Source: Hysterium pulicare CBS 123377
Taxonomy: Eukaryota > Ascomycota > Dothideomycetes > Hysteriales > Hysteriaceae
Assembly: GCA_000467715.1 (NCBI GenBank)
Contig: AJFK01000019.1
Coordinates: 1 to 64,000, forward strand
DNA length: 64,000 nt
Direction: 5' to 3'
Shown one piece after another: positions 1 to 12,714 of the stretch; the stretch's first letter is position 1, and the number at the start of each line of letters is the position of its first letter. A program made the translations under genes and the position numbers. The notes beneath the pieces were generated by a model. That model ran no database searches and was not told where the DNA came from. It saw only the letters and a list, made by a program, of their open reading frames with translations.

Positions 1-262
1 AATTTTAAGAAACTTTTTTTAAATATAATAGAATAGTATATAATTAGTTTATTATATTAATTAAAAGTTATTTTATTAAAGATAATAACTTTCTTTATTA
101 ATAGATATATATTATATGTATAAAATCTAAACTAGTTAAACAACTATATTATCTAACTAAATTATATAGACTAGTTAGTTTATATTTTAACTAACTTTTT
201 AATAGTTTTAATTAATTAATAGTTTTATAATTAACTAATATTATATATATTGAATAGAATTA
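1..262. repeat. AT-only tract, probable edge of a RIP-degraded relic repeat
   Basis: This stretch is almost entirely A and T, rich in TA steps and short CTAGTTA/TAACTA words, and has no usable reading frame. Composition changes abruptly near position 263 to the mixed composition of the rest of the window. In filamentous ascomycetes such tracts usually come from repeat-induced point mutation of old transposons; that origin is inferred, because no parental element can be recognised in so short a piece. Confidence 0.6.
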
Positions 263-805
263 AGCTACTACTAGTTGACTAAAAGCCTACCTTATAGAAT
301 ACTAAATTTTGCAAGAGGACTAAGTAGGCGTTGATAATTTATTTTCCAAAACTTTGACCCAGAAGACTTGACTTTTGTTCTGCTTTGAACATGTCCAAGG
401 TCATTCATTTCGGTTTGCTCGATCTGAGCCTAAGCATCAAGTGACCATTGCCTCTAACAATGATTGTTCAAGCCTCGTATGAACGCATATAAGTGGTTGG
501 AACGCTTCCGCCAGGCGGTAACAAAACAGCTCTGTAGGCAAAAATGTAGATCGGATCATGAAACGTGCGTCCCAAACTTTCGTGAAATAAAAACCAAAAA
601 TAAAACTTTTGTGGCGTACCATCCGGCGTACAGTACAACCCGGCCAGCCCTGAAGATGCAACCCAATGAACAGAACAAACAGTGATCAGGGAAAAGGTGT
701 ACAAGCAAATGTCTCAGGGGTATATGTGCAACCCGAAAATTCCCAGCGCCGGCGAATGGGGGGAAATTGTCTACATACAAATATAAGAGGTTTCATCGGC
801 CGGCC
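263..805. other. Intergenic, 3' flank of TSC2
   Basis: Mixed-composition DNA between the AT-rich tract and the TSC2 stop codon. Only short overlapping open frames on both strands are present and none resembles a protein family. It probably holds the TSC2 3' UTR. Confidence 0.5.
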
Positions 806-3800
806 TCAAATAGCCGCTTGCTCATTCTCCGCCCCGCCACTTAGGACGCTACTCCTGCTCGTACCTTCACTGATAAATGTTGCAACACTGGTCCGTTTGA
901 ACACGGATCCACTCTCTCTTGCTTGCTGTGGGTTAGAGAAAGATGGAACGGAAGAGGAATTGTGGAGATTGACAGGAAACGAGGGCGATGGCGAAAACGC
1001 GGAGGTGTCCTGTCCAACATGCCTTTCACGAAGTCTCTTGATGTCGCGTAGCCGATTGCGCCATGACGAGACAGATTCGCCGCCATCTCGGATGTACCAG
1101 ACCTGGGAGAAGACACTCGCGTTGATGGCAATCAGGCGACAATATGCTGCAAGATTCCTACCATTGATGATTTTGGTTTCTGCAGCAGGAGAAATATCTG
1201 GAAAGCCAGGTTTTGGAATAACCTGGACTTTATAATAGCGAGCTCTTCCATCTGGATCATCTGCGAGACGCCGCTCGATGAAGGATGCTCGCGATTCTGG
1301 GGTAACCACGATATGGACGTAGTTGAAAGCTGAAGGGAATGTGTCGAAGTTATAATGTAGGCCAGAGTCATTGAATATTATATTCACGAAGTCATTGCCA
1401 ACGTGGCGCTTTTTGTTCGTCCAGGTCATGTCGTCCGCGAGATTCGTGGGCATCATGGTTGTGATGTGGAAAACGAGTTCCATGCATCGATCTCGCCAGC
1501 AGACTGTGAATTCACCATCCATATCGCCGTGAGTATCGAGACCTCCAGCATTGAATTTGGCACCTTTTAGGCGGACGAGTGTGCCAAGGTCGCCCAAGAA
1601 TGCGGTGTAGTCAGCGGATCCCATAACGTTCATTAGTATTTCCCGCTCATTGGTCTGTCCTTCTCCAATGTAAATGACGCCTACTTTGTGTCCATCTACT
1701 GTTGGATTGCGATCGAAGGCGGCCATGGCCCGACGAGTTATATCGTTGTCAGGCAACGGAATTGGGGGATCGGGCAATGTGCCTAGAACAGAAGGGAAAT
1801 TGAATGGCGCGTAGAAGCTTTGGAATATATCGTCCGGAAGTATGCCGACATACGAAGAAGTATAAAAGGCTTCGGATGCAAGGCCAGTCGTGATTGGAAC
1901 TTGATGTCGTGGAGGTTGCGTCAAGTGCGGACGCATTGTGAAATAGCGAGTCCCGCACTTATGAAAAAAGAGTCAGTCACCCTTCTCCTATTTCGGTGGA
2001 CTTACTTACAGGTCTCCGAGTTGTGATTTGAGAAACACCCGACCTCCCGGCGGTTTCGATAGTCATCAGGCTGAGACCAACGATCCAACTTTTCTTCACT
2101 ATCTCACCATCTGAGAGAGACGCGAATCTGGACATCGATGAAGTCTCATCCCGATCCGAATAAGCTACCATCTGCATCATGTCCATAATGACTTGGCTTT
2201 GTTCTTCCGTGACCTCTTTACCCGCTCTGTCCACGTAGATGAGGTTTTTGGTGATCCAGGGAATCTGGCGCTTTCGCTCAGGTAGCTTCAGAGCCATGAA
2301 CCAAAATGTAATGACATGGAAAGCAAGAGCATACACGTACTGAGGAAGATCATCAGCTGGGGATTTGTCTTTCAGTCTGGCACCATGCTCGGTCGAAGAA
2401 GCAAAATCGCGAGAAGCGCCACTATGCCGAAGGGTTCGATGATTGCTTTGAGATGAGGTTAAGGTCATCGATCTCTCCCGTTGATCTCTTACATATTGCA
2501 AATAGCGGAAGCTGACCCCAAACACCAACTTGAATTCGTCCTCGCGAAAATTCTTGTAAAGGTCTGGCATCCTTGCGAGAGAAGTAAGGAACTCTAAAAT
2601 ATGTATCGCAATATGCGGTTGAGTGATAATCTGAGACATCTTCTGAATAATATTGTCCAGAGATTTGCTCACTGAAAGAGGAGTCTCGTGACAGCAAACA
2701 GTCAGTGCATGAATGCACCATTTTGAGGTCCGATCCCAAGAACCAATGCCGTGAAGGAAGGTTCTAACCAACTCATCTTCCTCACTTTTCTCGTAGTGTG
2801 TATGATAGCTGATGAGAACTGTGAGGATGTGGAATAAGCACACGGCAACATCGGCTTTTTTGAGAAGCGTGTATGCTGGGGGTTCATGAAACGTTGTTGC
2901 TCGAATCTGTTCACAAATGACACTCCTTAGTAACTTCAATTGCGGAACAGCACCGCGGAAGAGGGATTGGTTGGACAGTTGCGGGCCCAGATGTACCAAG
3001 ACATAACTGTAAATCTCCCAATCGGGCGCCTTTTGGAGTAAGCCTATTGTCAACTCAAGCCATAGCGTGATCTTCAGCTCGAAATGAATGTTGGAAACGG
3101 ACTCATTTGCCGGATCCAGAAAAGAATACATCAGCCGACTGGCGTTTGGAGACGGTTGTTCCGGTAACCCACGGGGCCCGGGATACATCCACAATGGGGG
3201 AATGGGTTTAGAAAAACGCCCTGAGGCATTTGCATAACGACTACTGTGTCTCGTGAGAGACGAGTGAGGGCTGGAATTTGATACTTTGCGGCTCTCCCTC
3301 CATGAATTCGCCTCTTCGTGCCGTGTTGAATCAACTGGAGAACCATCATCCGCCTTCTCCACATTCACTGCGGTGTCTATAGTGCGACATAGTACGGCAG
3401 CTATGCTTTCCCCTTCTGACGAAGCATTGACGAGAATTGCATGGCTAGAGTCACTTCTTAAACGGAAAAGTAACTTTAAAGCGGTAATCCGTGCATCATT
3501 TTCGCAAAGCTCCGAGCCAGCAATATGGAGGAGAAGATCGAAAAGGATCCGGGACTTAAATACGGATTGAGTGACACTCCGCATGAAAAGACGCACTACA
3601 GCAACCGACAACACATTGCATGACGAACCCAAAGACTGATGGTTTTGTGATTGAGCTGAAGAGTTCCAGTAAGAGATATGGATTGGCGGTTGCAATGATC
3701 GGCCCCGCGCTTCTCCTAGTGCTCCTTTGAAAAGGTTGATGATTTCCTCGAAGCTATCATCAGTGGCGCGATCAGCCACATCAACAGCGAACTCGACCAG

Positions 3801-5693
3801 TTCATGCAATATTACAACGTCGTTTTCCACTTGGATATTCCCTAGAATCATGGCTGCACATTGAGACACATCATCCTTGCTGCACAATCCTTCTACCGTG
3901 GCATACATGTCTTTAAGGGACTGGACAATTAGTAAGCGTAGTGAGCGAGGTCTGGAATGGTCTCTAAACATGTTCGCAAGTAATGTGCGACAAGTCTCCA
4001 GCCAGGTCTCATTCAAAGGATGTAGGTAGCGTTCCTCTGCATAGTACTTGACGAGATTTTCGGCGGCAGGAGTGCTGATGCGACTTGCAAGGCGCATGAA
4101 CAATTCCATTACAGATGCTTTCTGGACAGTATCCATCTCATCGCGTATGTTGTCAAGACTCATTAGTATTCTTGATATATCATCGTTTGATGGGACCTTT
4201 TCGCTTTCAGGGGCTGTTTCCGACGGCAGTACAGACTCAGTGTTCCAAGTGGTGTCGGAAACGACGTCTGTCGCTGTAGCGTCACTTCCCCCACTCCGCT
4301 GCGCACAAGTCTCCAATATGCTAACCAGATCGCCCCAGTCGTCTTCTTGTAGAAGAATTCGTCGCAGGCTCTCTTGATTCAGCACGGCAGCTAGAAGCCG
4401 GGTGACTTCCCTTTCTTGCTTCGAATTTTCGACTTCGATGGATGCCCTCAACGAATGAAGAAGTAACGGCATTGGTACCTTAGGAAGACCCTCGTATCCG
4501 TCTCTGAGAATGAGCTGCTCTAGAACATGCATAGCTCCTCTCAAAATACTGGTTTCACGACTTTTAAAGCTTGGGCCATTGACAAGTATACTTAATAAAG
4601 CCGTAATAGAAGATTGGCCAACGTGCGATCTGAAGAGATTACTCAAAGTATTCCAGGTCGGCTCTTGAAGGTCGCTAAGCTGTCGGTGAACTGTGCATAG
4701 AACTTCTAAGCACCGTTTGAGGGAGTTCCTAGGAATATGAGTGTACGTGATTATCGTATCAAATATCTTGATGGCATGTTCGATATCCCTTTGCTGGGTT
4801 GTTTCCTGGCAAATTCCGGTTACCTTCCCCAGGAGAAGTCCAAGCTCGGTTTCGCCAAAGATCTTGGAATTGAATCTTATAGTGTCACTTATATATTCGA
4901 ACAAATGGGCGAGGTCCTCATCTTCCTTCAACGTGTCGAGGGTGCGTTTCTTCCCCTTCACTTTGCGGGCGGTACGGGCTGCTCTGAAACACGAATCGAG
5001 GGAGCTCAGGATAAAAGGTGATACGGATGATTCAAATGCCTCGACATTTCGACCCCCATTCGTAAGCTCCTGTAGAATTTGGAACCGCAGATCAATATTT
5101 GTATCATCCTGCGGGCGAGAGGCTGCTTTGAAAAAAACACTCCGTTCTACAGGGCTGAGATCGGCAATGGAAACACAACTTTTGAGGAGCGAATATCCAA
5201 CGGCGGAAGCTTCGGGTGGATCCTCTTGATCGAGAAGGTCGCTGGTAGCCGACCACAAACCAAGGACATTGCGAATCGGATATTCCTGGATTATGAGACA
5301 TATGCTTTGGATGGCGGCAGCTCTTTGAGAAAAAGGACGATCCCGGTTCGTTTGTTCTAGGAGTGCGGCTAGCTCCGGTGGGCCTCCTAGCACCTCTCTC
5401 TGAGCGATGTTGCCAGATCTTGAGGCTAACTGGGGCGGACCTTCTCCACAGACGGACCTGTCTTTTAACACAGTATTGGCTCGACCACTTGCAGCACCAG
5501 TGACAGAGCCTGAGCGGTGCTGAGCTCCCAGCGACGGGGTGCGCACGGGAGTGAAGGTAGACGATGAAGAAGGAGAGGACGAGATTCCATTTTTTATGCG
5601 ACCGCCGGTCAGAGATCGAAACGCTCCAAACAGAGCGGAGGATGAGGAAGATCGATTGGGCGTTTGCGGTACATCTCTAGAGGACGGAGACAT
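806..5693 (-). CDS. tsc2: Tuberin (TSC2), Rheb GTPase-activating protein
   Basis: Two exons, complement(join(806..1957,2010..5693)), give about 1611 residues. The intron (1958-2009, 52 nt) has a GTAAGT donor and an ATAAG acceptor and is in phase 0. The start is the ATG at 5693; the frame runs on upstream but offers only a TTG. The first ~1230 residues are helical and HEAT-like with a Ser-rich start, as in the tuberin N-terminal domain. The second exon holds the Rap/Ran-GAP domain (about residues 1300-1500). Its catalytic loop reads HVGND at 1413-1417, where Asn1416 corresponds to the asparagine thumb of RapGAP/TSC2 proteins. TSC2 with TSC1 inactivates Rheb and so restrains TORC1; TSC1 is not in the window. 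The gene is divergent from CSE1 across 736 bp. Identity is strong; the exact N-terminus is less so. Confidence 0.9.
1958..2009 (-). other. TSC2 intron (52 nt)
   Basis: Minus-strand donor GTAAGT and acceptor ATAAG. Removing it joins RRP to CGTRYFT in phase 0, linking the long N-terminal region to the RapGAP exon; read through, the frame stops shortly after the donor. Confidence 0.85.
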
Positions 5694-6429
5694 AAGTCTC
5701 GGCAATTACTCGTGGGATGCGGTGCTATATGCCACTGACAATGGAACGAAAGATCAGCTGCCTGTCAGGGACACTGGAGGGTTGGAACAGCGCGCACTCA
5801 CTTCACAGCGCACTGCAATAGCGTGAGGCTGGTCCGCCTGAACATCAGCCCTATGGTGTCTTCTGGCAACGAAGACTGAGGGGAGGTGAAGCGAGTGTGA
5901 GTGCCCATTTAAGCGTGCGAGCGGAATATGTGGCGATGGGACGGAAGAGTCATCGGTGAATGCGAGAGAGGTTATGGCGAGGCACGATGGGGTGAATCAT
6001 GGATCGCAGCCGTGGGTGTGGGTATGTTGCTAGTAACGCTAAGCCTTTTGGACCAAATACTTGCACGGGCTTTCCAAGTATATCTGAAATTTCTACCTAT
6101 ATCGGCTTGATGATGGCAACTAGCTTTAGCAAATTGTACTGAGTCCTAAGTGGCCTATGTAGACCTCGGGACGCCTGCACCTGTGTTAATAGGGGCAGAC
6201 GGAGCCAGCTGTTATAACTGCTACTTCACCAAGGCCATTACGTGCACGGCCTTATCAAGCTTATACTGTACCCGCACCCCCGTCGCCCGATGTTCCTCCG
6301 GGATACAGGCTAGTCTCGTTCTAGGTAATTTAATGTTGCGTAGACCTAGGTAGGTGCGGTACACAAACCTCACTCAACTTGTCCACCTGCTTTCTGCCCA
6401 ACGGACAGTACAAGTCCGCTACTAGTATC
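5694..6429. promoter_or_regulatory. Divergent promoter region TSC2 / CSE1
   Basis: 736 bp separate the two start codons. An ACCTAGGTAGGT palindromic element lies at 6344-6355, about 75 bp before the CSE1 start. Small open frames here have no family resemblance. Confidence 0.5.
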
Positions 6430-9400
6430 ATGGCTTCCGCGGATATGCAAGCTGTCTCTCAGCTCCTCCAGCTCAGCCTTGATCCCCGATCAAACAAGCA
6501 AGGTTCGTCGACTTTCTTGTTTACCACCACAGTAGCTATGATGCACTCTTTCTTTGCATTGTTGAGCGCCCATGACAGTCTTCCGCTCTCGTGGATACGC
6601 CATGCCCTATCTTCTCTCGGTTTCAATATCGCTGACGACTTTCCTAACAGCGGAGGCTGCTATAACCCAAGAACGAAGTAAACCAGGCTTCTCCCTTACG
6701 CTCCTGCATATCGTTGCGTCTGAGGGCTTTCCTCCTACTGTCCGACTAGCAGCTGCATTATACTTCAAAAATTTCATCAGGAACAACTATACCGTGCGTC
6801 TAAAGTATACGGAACCTTTATGCCTTCGCGAGAGTTGACACCAAATAGGATGAAGACGGCAATTATAAAATACCCATGAATGAGGTCGTTGCTATCAAAC
6901 AAGAGCTCATTGGCTTAATGGTATCTGTTCCGCCGAATGTGCAGGCTCAGCTGGGAGAGGCTATCAGTGCCATAGCGGATAGTGACTTCTACGAACGCTG
7001 GGATACCTTGGTTGACGTGAGAAAAATCCACTGCTTGCTGCGGAAAATCTACTAACATATGTTAGGATCTAATTGCTAGATTGACCGCAGATAATACGAC
7101 GGTGAACAATGGTGTCTTGCAGGTCGCACATTCAATCTTCAAGAGATGGAGACCACTGTTCAGATCTGATGCTCTTTTCACGGAAATCAACCATGTCCTT
7201 TCTAAGTTCAGCGCCCCATTTCTCCAACTTATGGAGGTTAGTTTGAGGAATTTTCTTAGCCTGTCAAGATGACGGTAACTTACTTCAGGATAGAATACCG
7301 ATGCAGTGATCACAAAAGCCCAAAACAATCCCGCCGCATTACGAGAAGCATTCACGACTCTCAATCTCATAATAAAGCTCTTCTACGATCTCTCATGCCA
7401 GGACCTACCCCCGGTGTTCGAAGAGAATCTTCAGGGAATCTCTGGTCTTCTGCACAAGTACCTCGTCTACGATAACCAATCCTTGCATACCGATGACGAG
7501 ACCGAGTCAGGAATTCTGGAATACATCAAAGCAGGCATCTTTGAGGCTCTGATGCTGTATGTCCGGATGTACGAAGATGCATTTGGACCGCTGCTTGGCC
7601 AATTTATCGACAGTTCATGGAATTTTTTGATGAGCGTGGGCCCCGAGACTAAATATGACATCCTTGTCAGCAGGGCCTTGCAATTCCTCACGGCAGTGGC
7701 CAGTATACCAAAGCACGCGGAAGCATTCAATAATGAAACAGTCCTCGTCCAGATCATCGAGAAGGTGATTTTACCAAACCTTACACTCCGTGATTCGGAT
7801 GTCGAGCTTTTCGAAGATGAACCTATTGAATTCATACGGCGAGACCTGGAAGGCTCCGATAGTGACACACGACGGCGAGCTGCTACTGACTTCCTTCGCC
7901 AACTGATGGCGCGCTTCGAAGGCCTAGTTACAGAGACGGTGACCAAGTATATGAATCACTATCTCCAGGCCTACGCTCAAGATCGGAAAGCAAACTGGAA
8001 ATACAAAGATACCGCAGTGTATCTCTTTTCAGCAATTGCAACCCAAGGTAAGGTTACTGCTGCTCAGGGTGTGACCAATGTAAATCGGTAGGTGTTCTAG
8101 AGTACATGTAAACGACCGGACGCTGACTATAATTAGACATGTCAATGTACTTGAATTCTTCGAAAAAAACATTGCAGCAGACCTCACAGCTGAGAGTATT
8201 GAACCTATACTCAAAGTGGACGCTATCAAGTTTGTCTACATATTCCGAAGTCAGCTGACAACCCAATACTGGCACATTGCGTTCCCGCTGCTGGTGAAGC
8301 ACTTAGGATCTCCTAATTATGTGATTCACACATATGCTTCCATTGCTGTTGAACGCGCGCTTTTCATGACGGACGATAATCGACAGCCTATCATTCCAAA
8401 AGCTGATGTTTTGGGGCTATCGAAGGATTTGCTACAGCACCTTTTCACCTTGATCCAGAAAAATTCCGCACCAGAGAAGATCCAGGAGAACGAGTTTCTG
8501 ATGAAATGTGTCATGAGAGTGTTGGTCTTCATTCGTGATGGGGTTTTGCCCATCACTGACCTTGTTCTGACCAACTTTATCAATATCACAAAGGTGATAC
8601 GGCATAACCCGAGCAATCCTCGCTTCCAATACTATCACTTTGAAGGCATGGGAGCGCTGATCCGCTACGCAGCGCCAACATTGCATGAAAAGCTGGAAAA
8701 GGCTCTTTACGATCCCTTCGCTGCTATACTCCAGGAAGATGTTCAAGAGTTCGTTCCTTACGTCTTTCAGCTATTCGCCGCCCTATTAGAAGCGAATCCA
8801 TCCGGCTCCTTATCGGATTATTACAAGGCCCTCATCGCTCCTATTCTTATGCCAACACTATGGGAAATAAAAGGCAATGTCCCTGCGCTTACCCGTCTTT
8901 TGACAGCCATAATACCCCGTGGTGCTCAAGATATTGTCGCCAATCAGCAGATTGAGCCCATACTTGGGATTTATCACAAGCTCGTCACAGTCAAGAGTTC
9001 CGAAGCTCATGCCTTCGAACTGATTGGGGCCGTTGTATCTTCGATCCCTCTTCAAATCCTTGAGCCTTATTTTCCTTCTGTACTAAGTTTGATGTTCAAC
9101 CGTCTATCAGATTCGAAAACGGAACTATTCTCTCAACGGTTTATTGCGTTCTATCACTTCATATCTGCACGGCAAGACCAAGGCATGGGGGCCGACTTCT
9201 TCATCAAAATGGCGGATCAAGTCCAACATGAGTAGGTCTTCATCATTGACCCATTTTCAGAGCTCTGCTAATTATCCATAGCATCTTCAAGCCGATTTAT
9301 CTGACAATAATCCTCTCTGACACGCAAAAGCTTTCGCGACCTCTTGATCGAAAGACGGCAGTTGTTTCATTCACCGAGACACTTACCAATTCACAAGCTT

Positions 9401-9813
9401 TTGTTGACAGGTATGTTACAAGTACTTCCTCTCTATCTCCTAGATTTACAGCTATAGTTGAAGCAATTCCGGTCCCTTGCGCTGACACCTTTGATAGATA
9501 CCCCAAGGGATGGACATTTACGTGCGAGAGGCTCCTTCAACTTCTCGTGAATCCCCCGGTGCCTGTCACGAACGATGACATGATCCCGGATCAAGATGTG
9601 GATGAAGTTGGGTTTGGGGTCGGATTCACACAACTCAACACATGTAGGAAATCTCCCACCGACCCATTCCCGGAAATTATAAATGTCATGGCTTGGGTTG
9701 GTCACACTTTGAAAGAAGCAGACAGTCGGCAGAATGGCCGTATCAGACAGCTGATGCAAGAGCGGTTGGATGATGGGATGAGAGCTTCCCTTGCGGAGTA
9801 CTTGAAGGGTTAA
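6430..9813 (+). CDS. cse1: Exportin-2 / Cse1, importin-alpha re-exporter
   Basis: Eight exons: join(6430..6502,6651..6793,6849..7016,7066..7236,7294..8087,8137..9231,9282..9410,9498..9813), 962 residues, close to the ~960 of yeast Cse1. All junctions keep frame. The N-terminus has the importin-beta N domain (HEAT repeats; the GFSLTLLHIVAS segment and FFKNFI-like FKNFIRNNYT are typical). The middle (DAIKFVYIFRSQLT, YVIHTYASIAVERAL) and the C-terminal DPFPEI region match CAS/CSE1. The protein carries importin-alpha out of the nucleus with Ran-GTP. Seven introns of 49-148 nt, mostly clustered at the 5' end, are unusually many for this window. The first donor is GTTCGT. It is divergent from TSC2. 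Confidence 0.93.
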
Positions 9814-10334
9814 GTCCATCGGCGAGGAAGTACCACATAGGTGGGGTCGTGGAAAGCAGGCGGCTTGGTACCGTGCATGTGGAGGAAATATCCTGGAGTG
9901 CACGGTTTGGCATGGTTTTAGAGAGATGGCTTGCGCTCTGATTGTTAGGTAGGGAGGATTGTGAAATACCCAGATGCGAAGGCAAGCGGTCAGCTTGTGT
10001 CCATAAACGTAGGACTTATAAAATCGAAAACTCTCGAAAGGCTAAATCTAGAAAGTCACAAGGATGAATCAAATGTAGGGCACCGAGCTGTTTGACAATG
10101 CTTGAGCCTCGGGACTGTAGCTGTATACTACCTGTGGTTTCCCTGACGTGAAAGAGGGATATTACGGATGTACCTAGGTACGCGAGTCGCTAGCACGTGG
10201 CACTCCATGTACCTACCTAGGTACGTAATTAACGAATACGGTCATGAATATCAAGCCTTCAAATTCTTCTCCGACTCCCAGATTACTCCACCACCATCTC
10301 CGCTTAACAAATATCGAACCAGCTTACTCACATC
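9814..10334. promoter_or_regulatory. Intergenic between CSE1 and the DUF1640 gene
   Basis: 521 bp containing the CSE1 3' flank and the promoter of the next gene. Two CCTAGG palindromes (GTACCTAGGTAC at 10170-10181; TACCTAGGTA at 10214-10223) sit 110-165 bp before the next ATG. A CACGTG E-box hexamer lies between them at 10195-10200. Confidence 0.5.
10170..10223. promoter_or_regulatory. Paired CCTAGG palindromes
   Basis: GTACCTAGGTAC (10170-10181) and TACCTAGGTA (10214-10223) lie about 44 bp apart upstream of the DUF1640 gene. Similar elements recur before other genes. Function is unknown. Confidence 0.45.
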
Positions 10335-11671
10335 ATGTCGACACCGCGTCTAACATTCCTCTACCCCATATTTTACCGACCGGTGAGGATATCTCCTGCG
10401 ACATCCTGTCGGACTTCCCCTACGCCGCGCCTGAAACAATTAAGCACCAGCTCTCACCGAGCTCAAGGGACGAAAACGCAGCGATATGGTACTGCCCAAG
10501 AACCACCGCCACACCTGATAGGGGGCAAACAAGTAGATTCTTCTGATCTAAAATCAACAACATCGCAAGCCGATAAAGGGAAGGAGCAATCGGCATCCGA
10601 TAGTCGTTCGGAGAAGACAACCAAAGAAGCAGAAACTGCAGCATCGCCGCGCACGACCTCCGCCAGACCTCAGGCTCTCGATGCCCAAGAATCATTACCC
10701 TCCGCGCCTGCGCCAGATCCCCCGCACGTCGCAGAGTCCAAACCTTTGGATACCGTGCTTCATATGCCATCACCAGCCGAGGAAGAAAAACAAAAGCCAC
10801 CACATCTCAAAACTCCACCTTATGTACATCATTTTGATACGTACGGCTTAGTGAAAGATTTAGAGATGGGAGGATTTTCCCAAGAGCAGGCTGTCACAGT
10901 GATGAAAGCTGTAAGGGGAATCTTGGCTGACAACATGGAATTAGCTCGAGATGGGCTCGTGAGTAAGAGTAATGTGGAGAATGTAAGGTTCATAATTTCA
11001 TAACATATTACGTTCTATGCCATTTGCTCACGCGCTATGTATGGGGGCAGGAAACATATTTGTTTCGCGCAGCCTGTAGTGAACTGCGCACCGAGATATC
11101 CAATAACCGGAAAGGTGAAACCGAGAAAATGCGCACAGAGCGAAATCAACTCCAACATGAAGTCGACATTTTAAATCAGAGAATGACACAGGAGAGTTCG
11201 TCCTTGAAGGATGAGCTCAAGGGTCTTTTCGACGATCGGAAAATGGCCGTTCGACAGGAGCAGCGAAGTAAGGAGACAATGGTATATTCTGGCTACACAC
11301 TGCGATGGTAGTCTGGACTAATAATCTGCTAGATCCAAGAGTTAAACTACAAAATCACCGTCACTCTAAATTCAGATGCGCGCAGCGAAGTTGAGGGACT
11401 GCGATGGGTCTTGACGAGACGCGCTGCAATGGCCATCGGGATATCTGCTCTTATGCTCTTCGCTATATTACGATATTCTAGCTATATGACGCGGGTTCAA
11501 GCGGAAGAAAGAAAAAAGCTGAAGCTCGACAAGACTAAAGAGAACCAAGATAATAAGCCTTCGAATGGAGGCGATGGGCCCAGCAACGGGGGTCCGAATG
11601 GCGCGCCGAGCCCAAGAGTCATGAACGATGAGGCTGTAGGTGGAGAACTGTTGGGCGTGTCCTTAGGCTAG
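10335..11671 (+). CDS. DUF1640 / CCDC90-family mitochondrial coiled-coil membrane protein (Fmp32/MCUR1-like)
   Basis: Three exons, join(10335..10982,11051..11281,11333..11671), all phase 0, 405 residues. The first ~45 residues are basic and Ser/Arg/Thr-rich, as in a mitochondrial presequence. A disordered Pro/Ser/Glu-rich stretch follows to ~160. The conserved DUF1640 core starts at the HHFDTYGLVKDLE motif (~165) and runs through a long coiled coil to one hydrophobic segment at about 324-340. The C-terminal tail is Gly/Asn/Pro-rich. The family includes yeast Fmp32 and animal MCUR1/CCDC90, inner-membrane proteins linked to calcium uptake and cytochrome oxidase assembly. The neighbours, PET100 and a TACO1-like gene, are also mitochondrial. 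The family call is firm; the precise role is not. Confidence 0.85.
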
Positions 11672-11842
11672 GATCATTCTCCCGATATTTCAAGCCCACT
11701 TAAAACGAGGATTGTGAGGTGTCTATTATCTCATCATGATGGCGTCAAACTGTGAGCGAATATATCAGTGACGAACAACTAAGCCTACAACAACTAAAAA
11801 AAGAAGTGGCCGTGAAGAGAAGCAAACGACGGACATATATGA

Positions 11843-12714
11843 TCACAATTTGTGCTTCTTCTCCCCATTCGCGACTTTCCTGAACTCTTCCTGCGGGATA
11901 CCTTTCAAAAACCTATCCAGGCCACCGAACACCTCCTCTACACCCTGTCGATCTAAGATTTCCCTCTCCGGCTTCCTAATCAAGGTCTTAATTTTGATCA
12001 TACTATCACTATTCAGATGCGACCCCAATCGATCATCAACCTCTTTTAGCACCTCCTCCAAAAACTTAGGCGAATCCTTCGATCCTACATCAATAACCCT
12101 GTTCACAAACCCAACGTGCACCAACTCCTCGCATGTGATCCGTTTACTCATGATTAATGCCTCATTCGCTTTACTTATCCCCAACCTTCTTACGAATCCA
12201 ACGCTCGCATTGCCCTCGGCGACCAGGCCTAGGGAGGAAAAAGGTGTGAGAAGGTAGGCATGCGGGGCGGCGTAAATGAAGTCTGAGAAGGCGATCAAGG
12301 CGGCGGACAGTCCAACTGCTGGACCATTAAGCGCTGTGACAAGGATCTTGGGATGGGTGTAGAAGGCATGAGTTATGTGTAAATTGTTGGAGACAAAGTT
12401 TTTGAGCCAGAAGCGGCGCGTATCCTCGTCGGTGGGTTGGGATCCACCGATGGAGAGGTCCGCACCACTACAATGCGAGTGTAAGAAAGTCTCCGGATAG
12501 ATCTGGACATAGAAGCTTACGCGGAGAAGAAGCGACCTTTGCCAGTCAAGACTGTGATAAAGATATCATGGCGAGCGGCGACTTCTTGCATTAATATGGC
12601 CAACCGGTAGTAGAGGTCCTGATTGAGGGCGTTGAGCTTCTCAGGCTGGTTGAGGGTTATGATGGCGACTTTGCCGCGATAATCGAGCGTTATGCCGTCT
12701 TCTGCAGCAGACAT
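11843..12714 (-). CDS. eci1: Enoyl-CoA hydratase/isomerase, probable peroxisomal delta3,delta2-enoyl-CoA isomerase
   Basis: Two exons, complement(join(11843..12467,12521..12714)), 272 residues. The intron (12468-12520) is phase 2 and rejoins the crotonase-fold signature FSAGADLS (residues 63-70), one half of the CoA oxyanion hole; NGPAVGLS (112-119) is the other. Glu149 in GLVAEGNAS lies where the catalytic acid of Eci1-type isomerases sits. The protein ends in HKL, a type-1 peroxisomal targeting signal variant; yeast Eci1 ends in HRL. It would move cis/trans-3 double bonds to trans-2 during beta-oxidation of unsaturated fatty acids. It ends 171 bp from, and converges on, the DUF1640 gene, and is divergent from PET100. 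A plain enoyl-CoA hydratase is the alternative. Confidence 0.85.
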
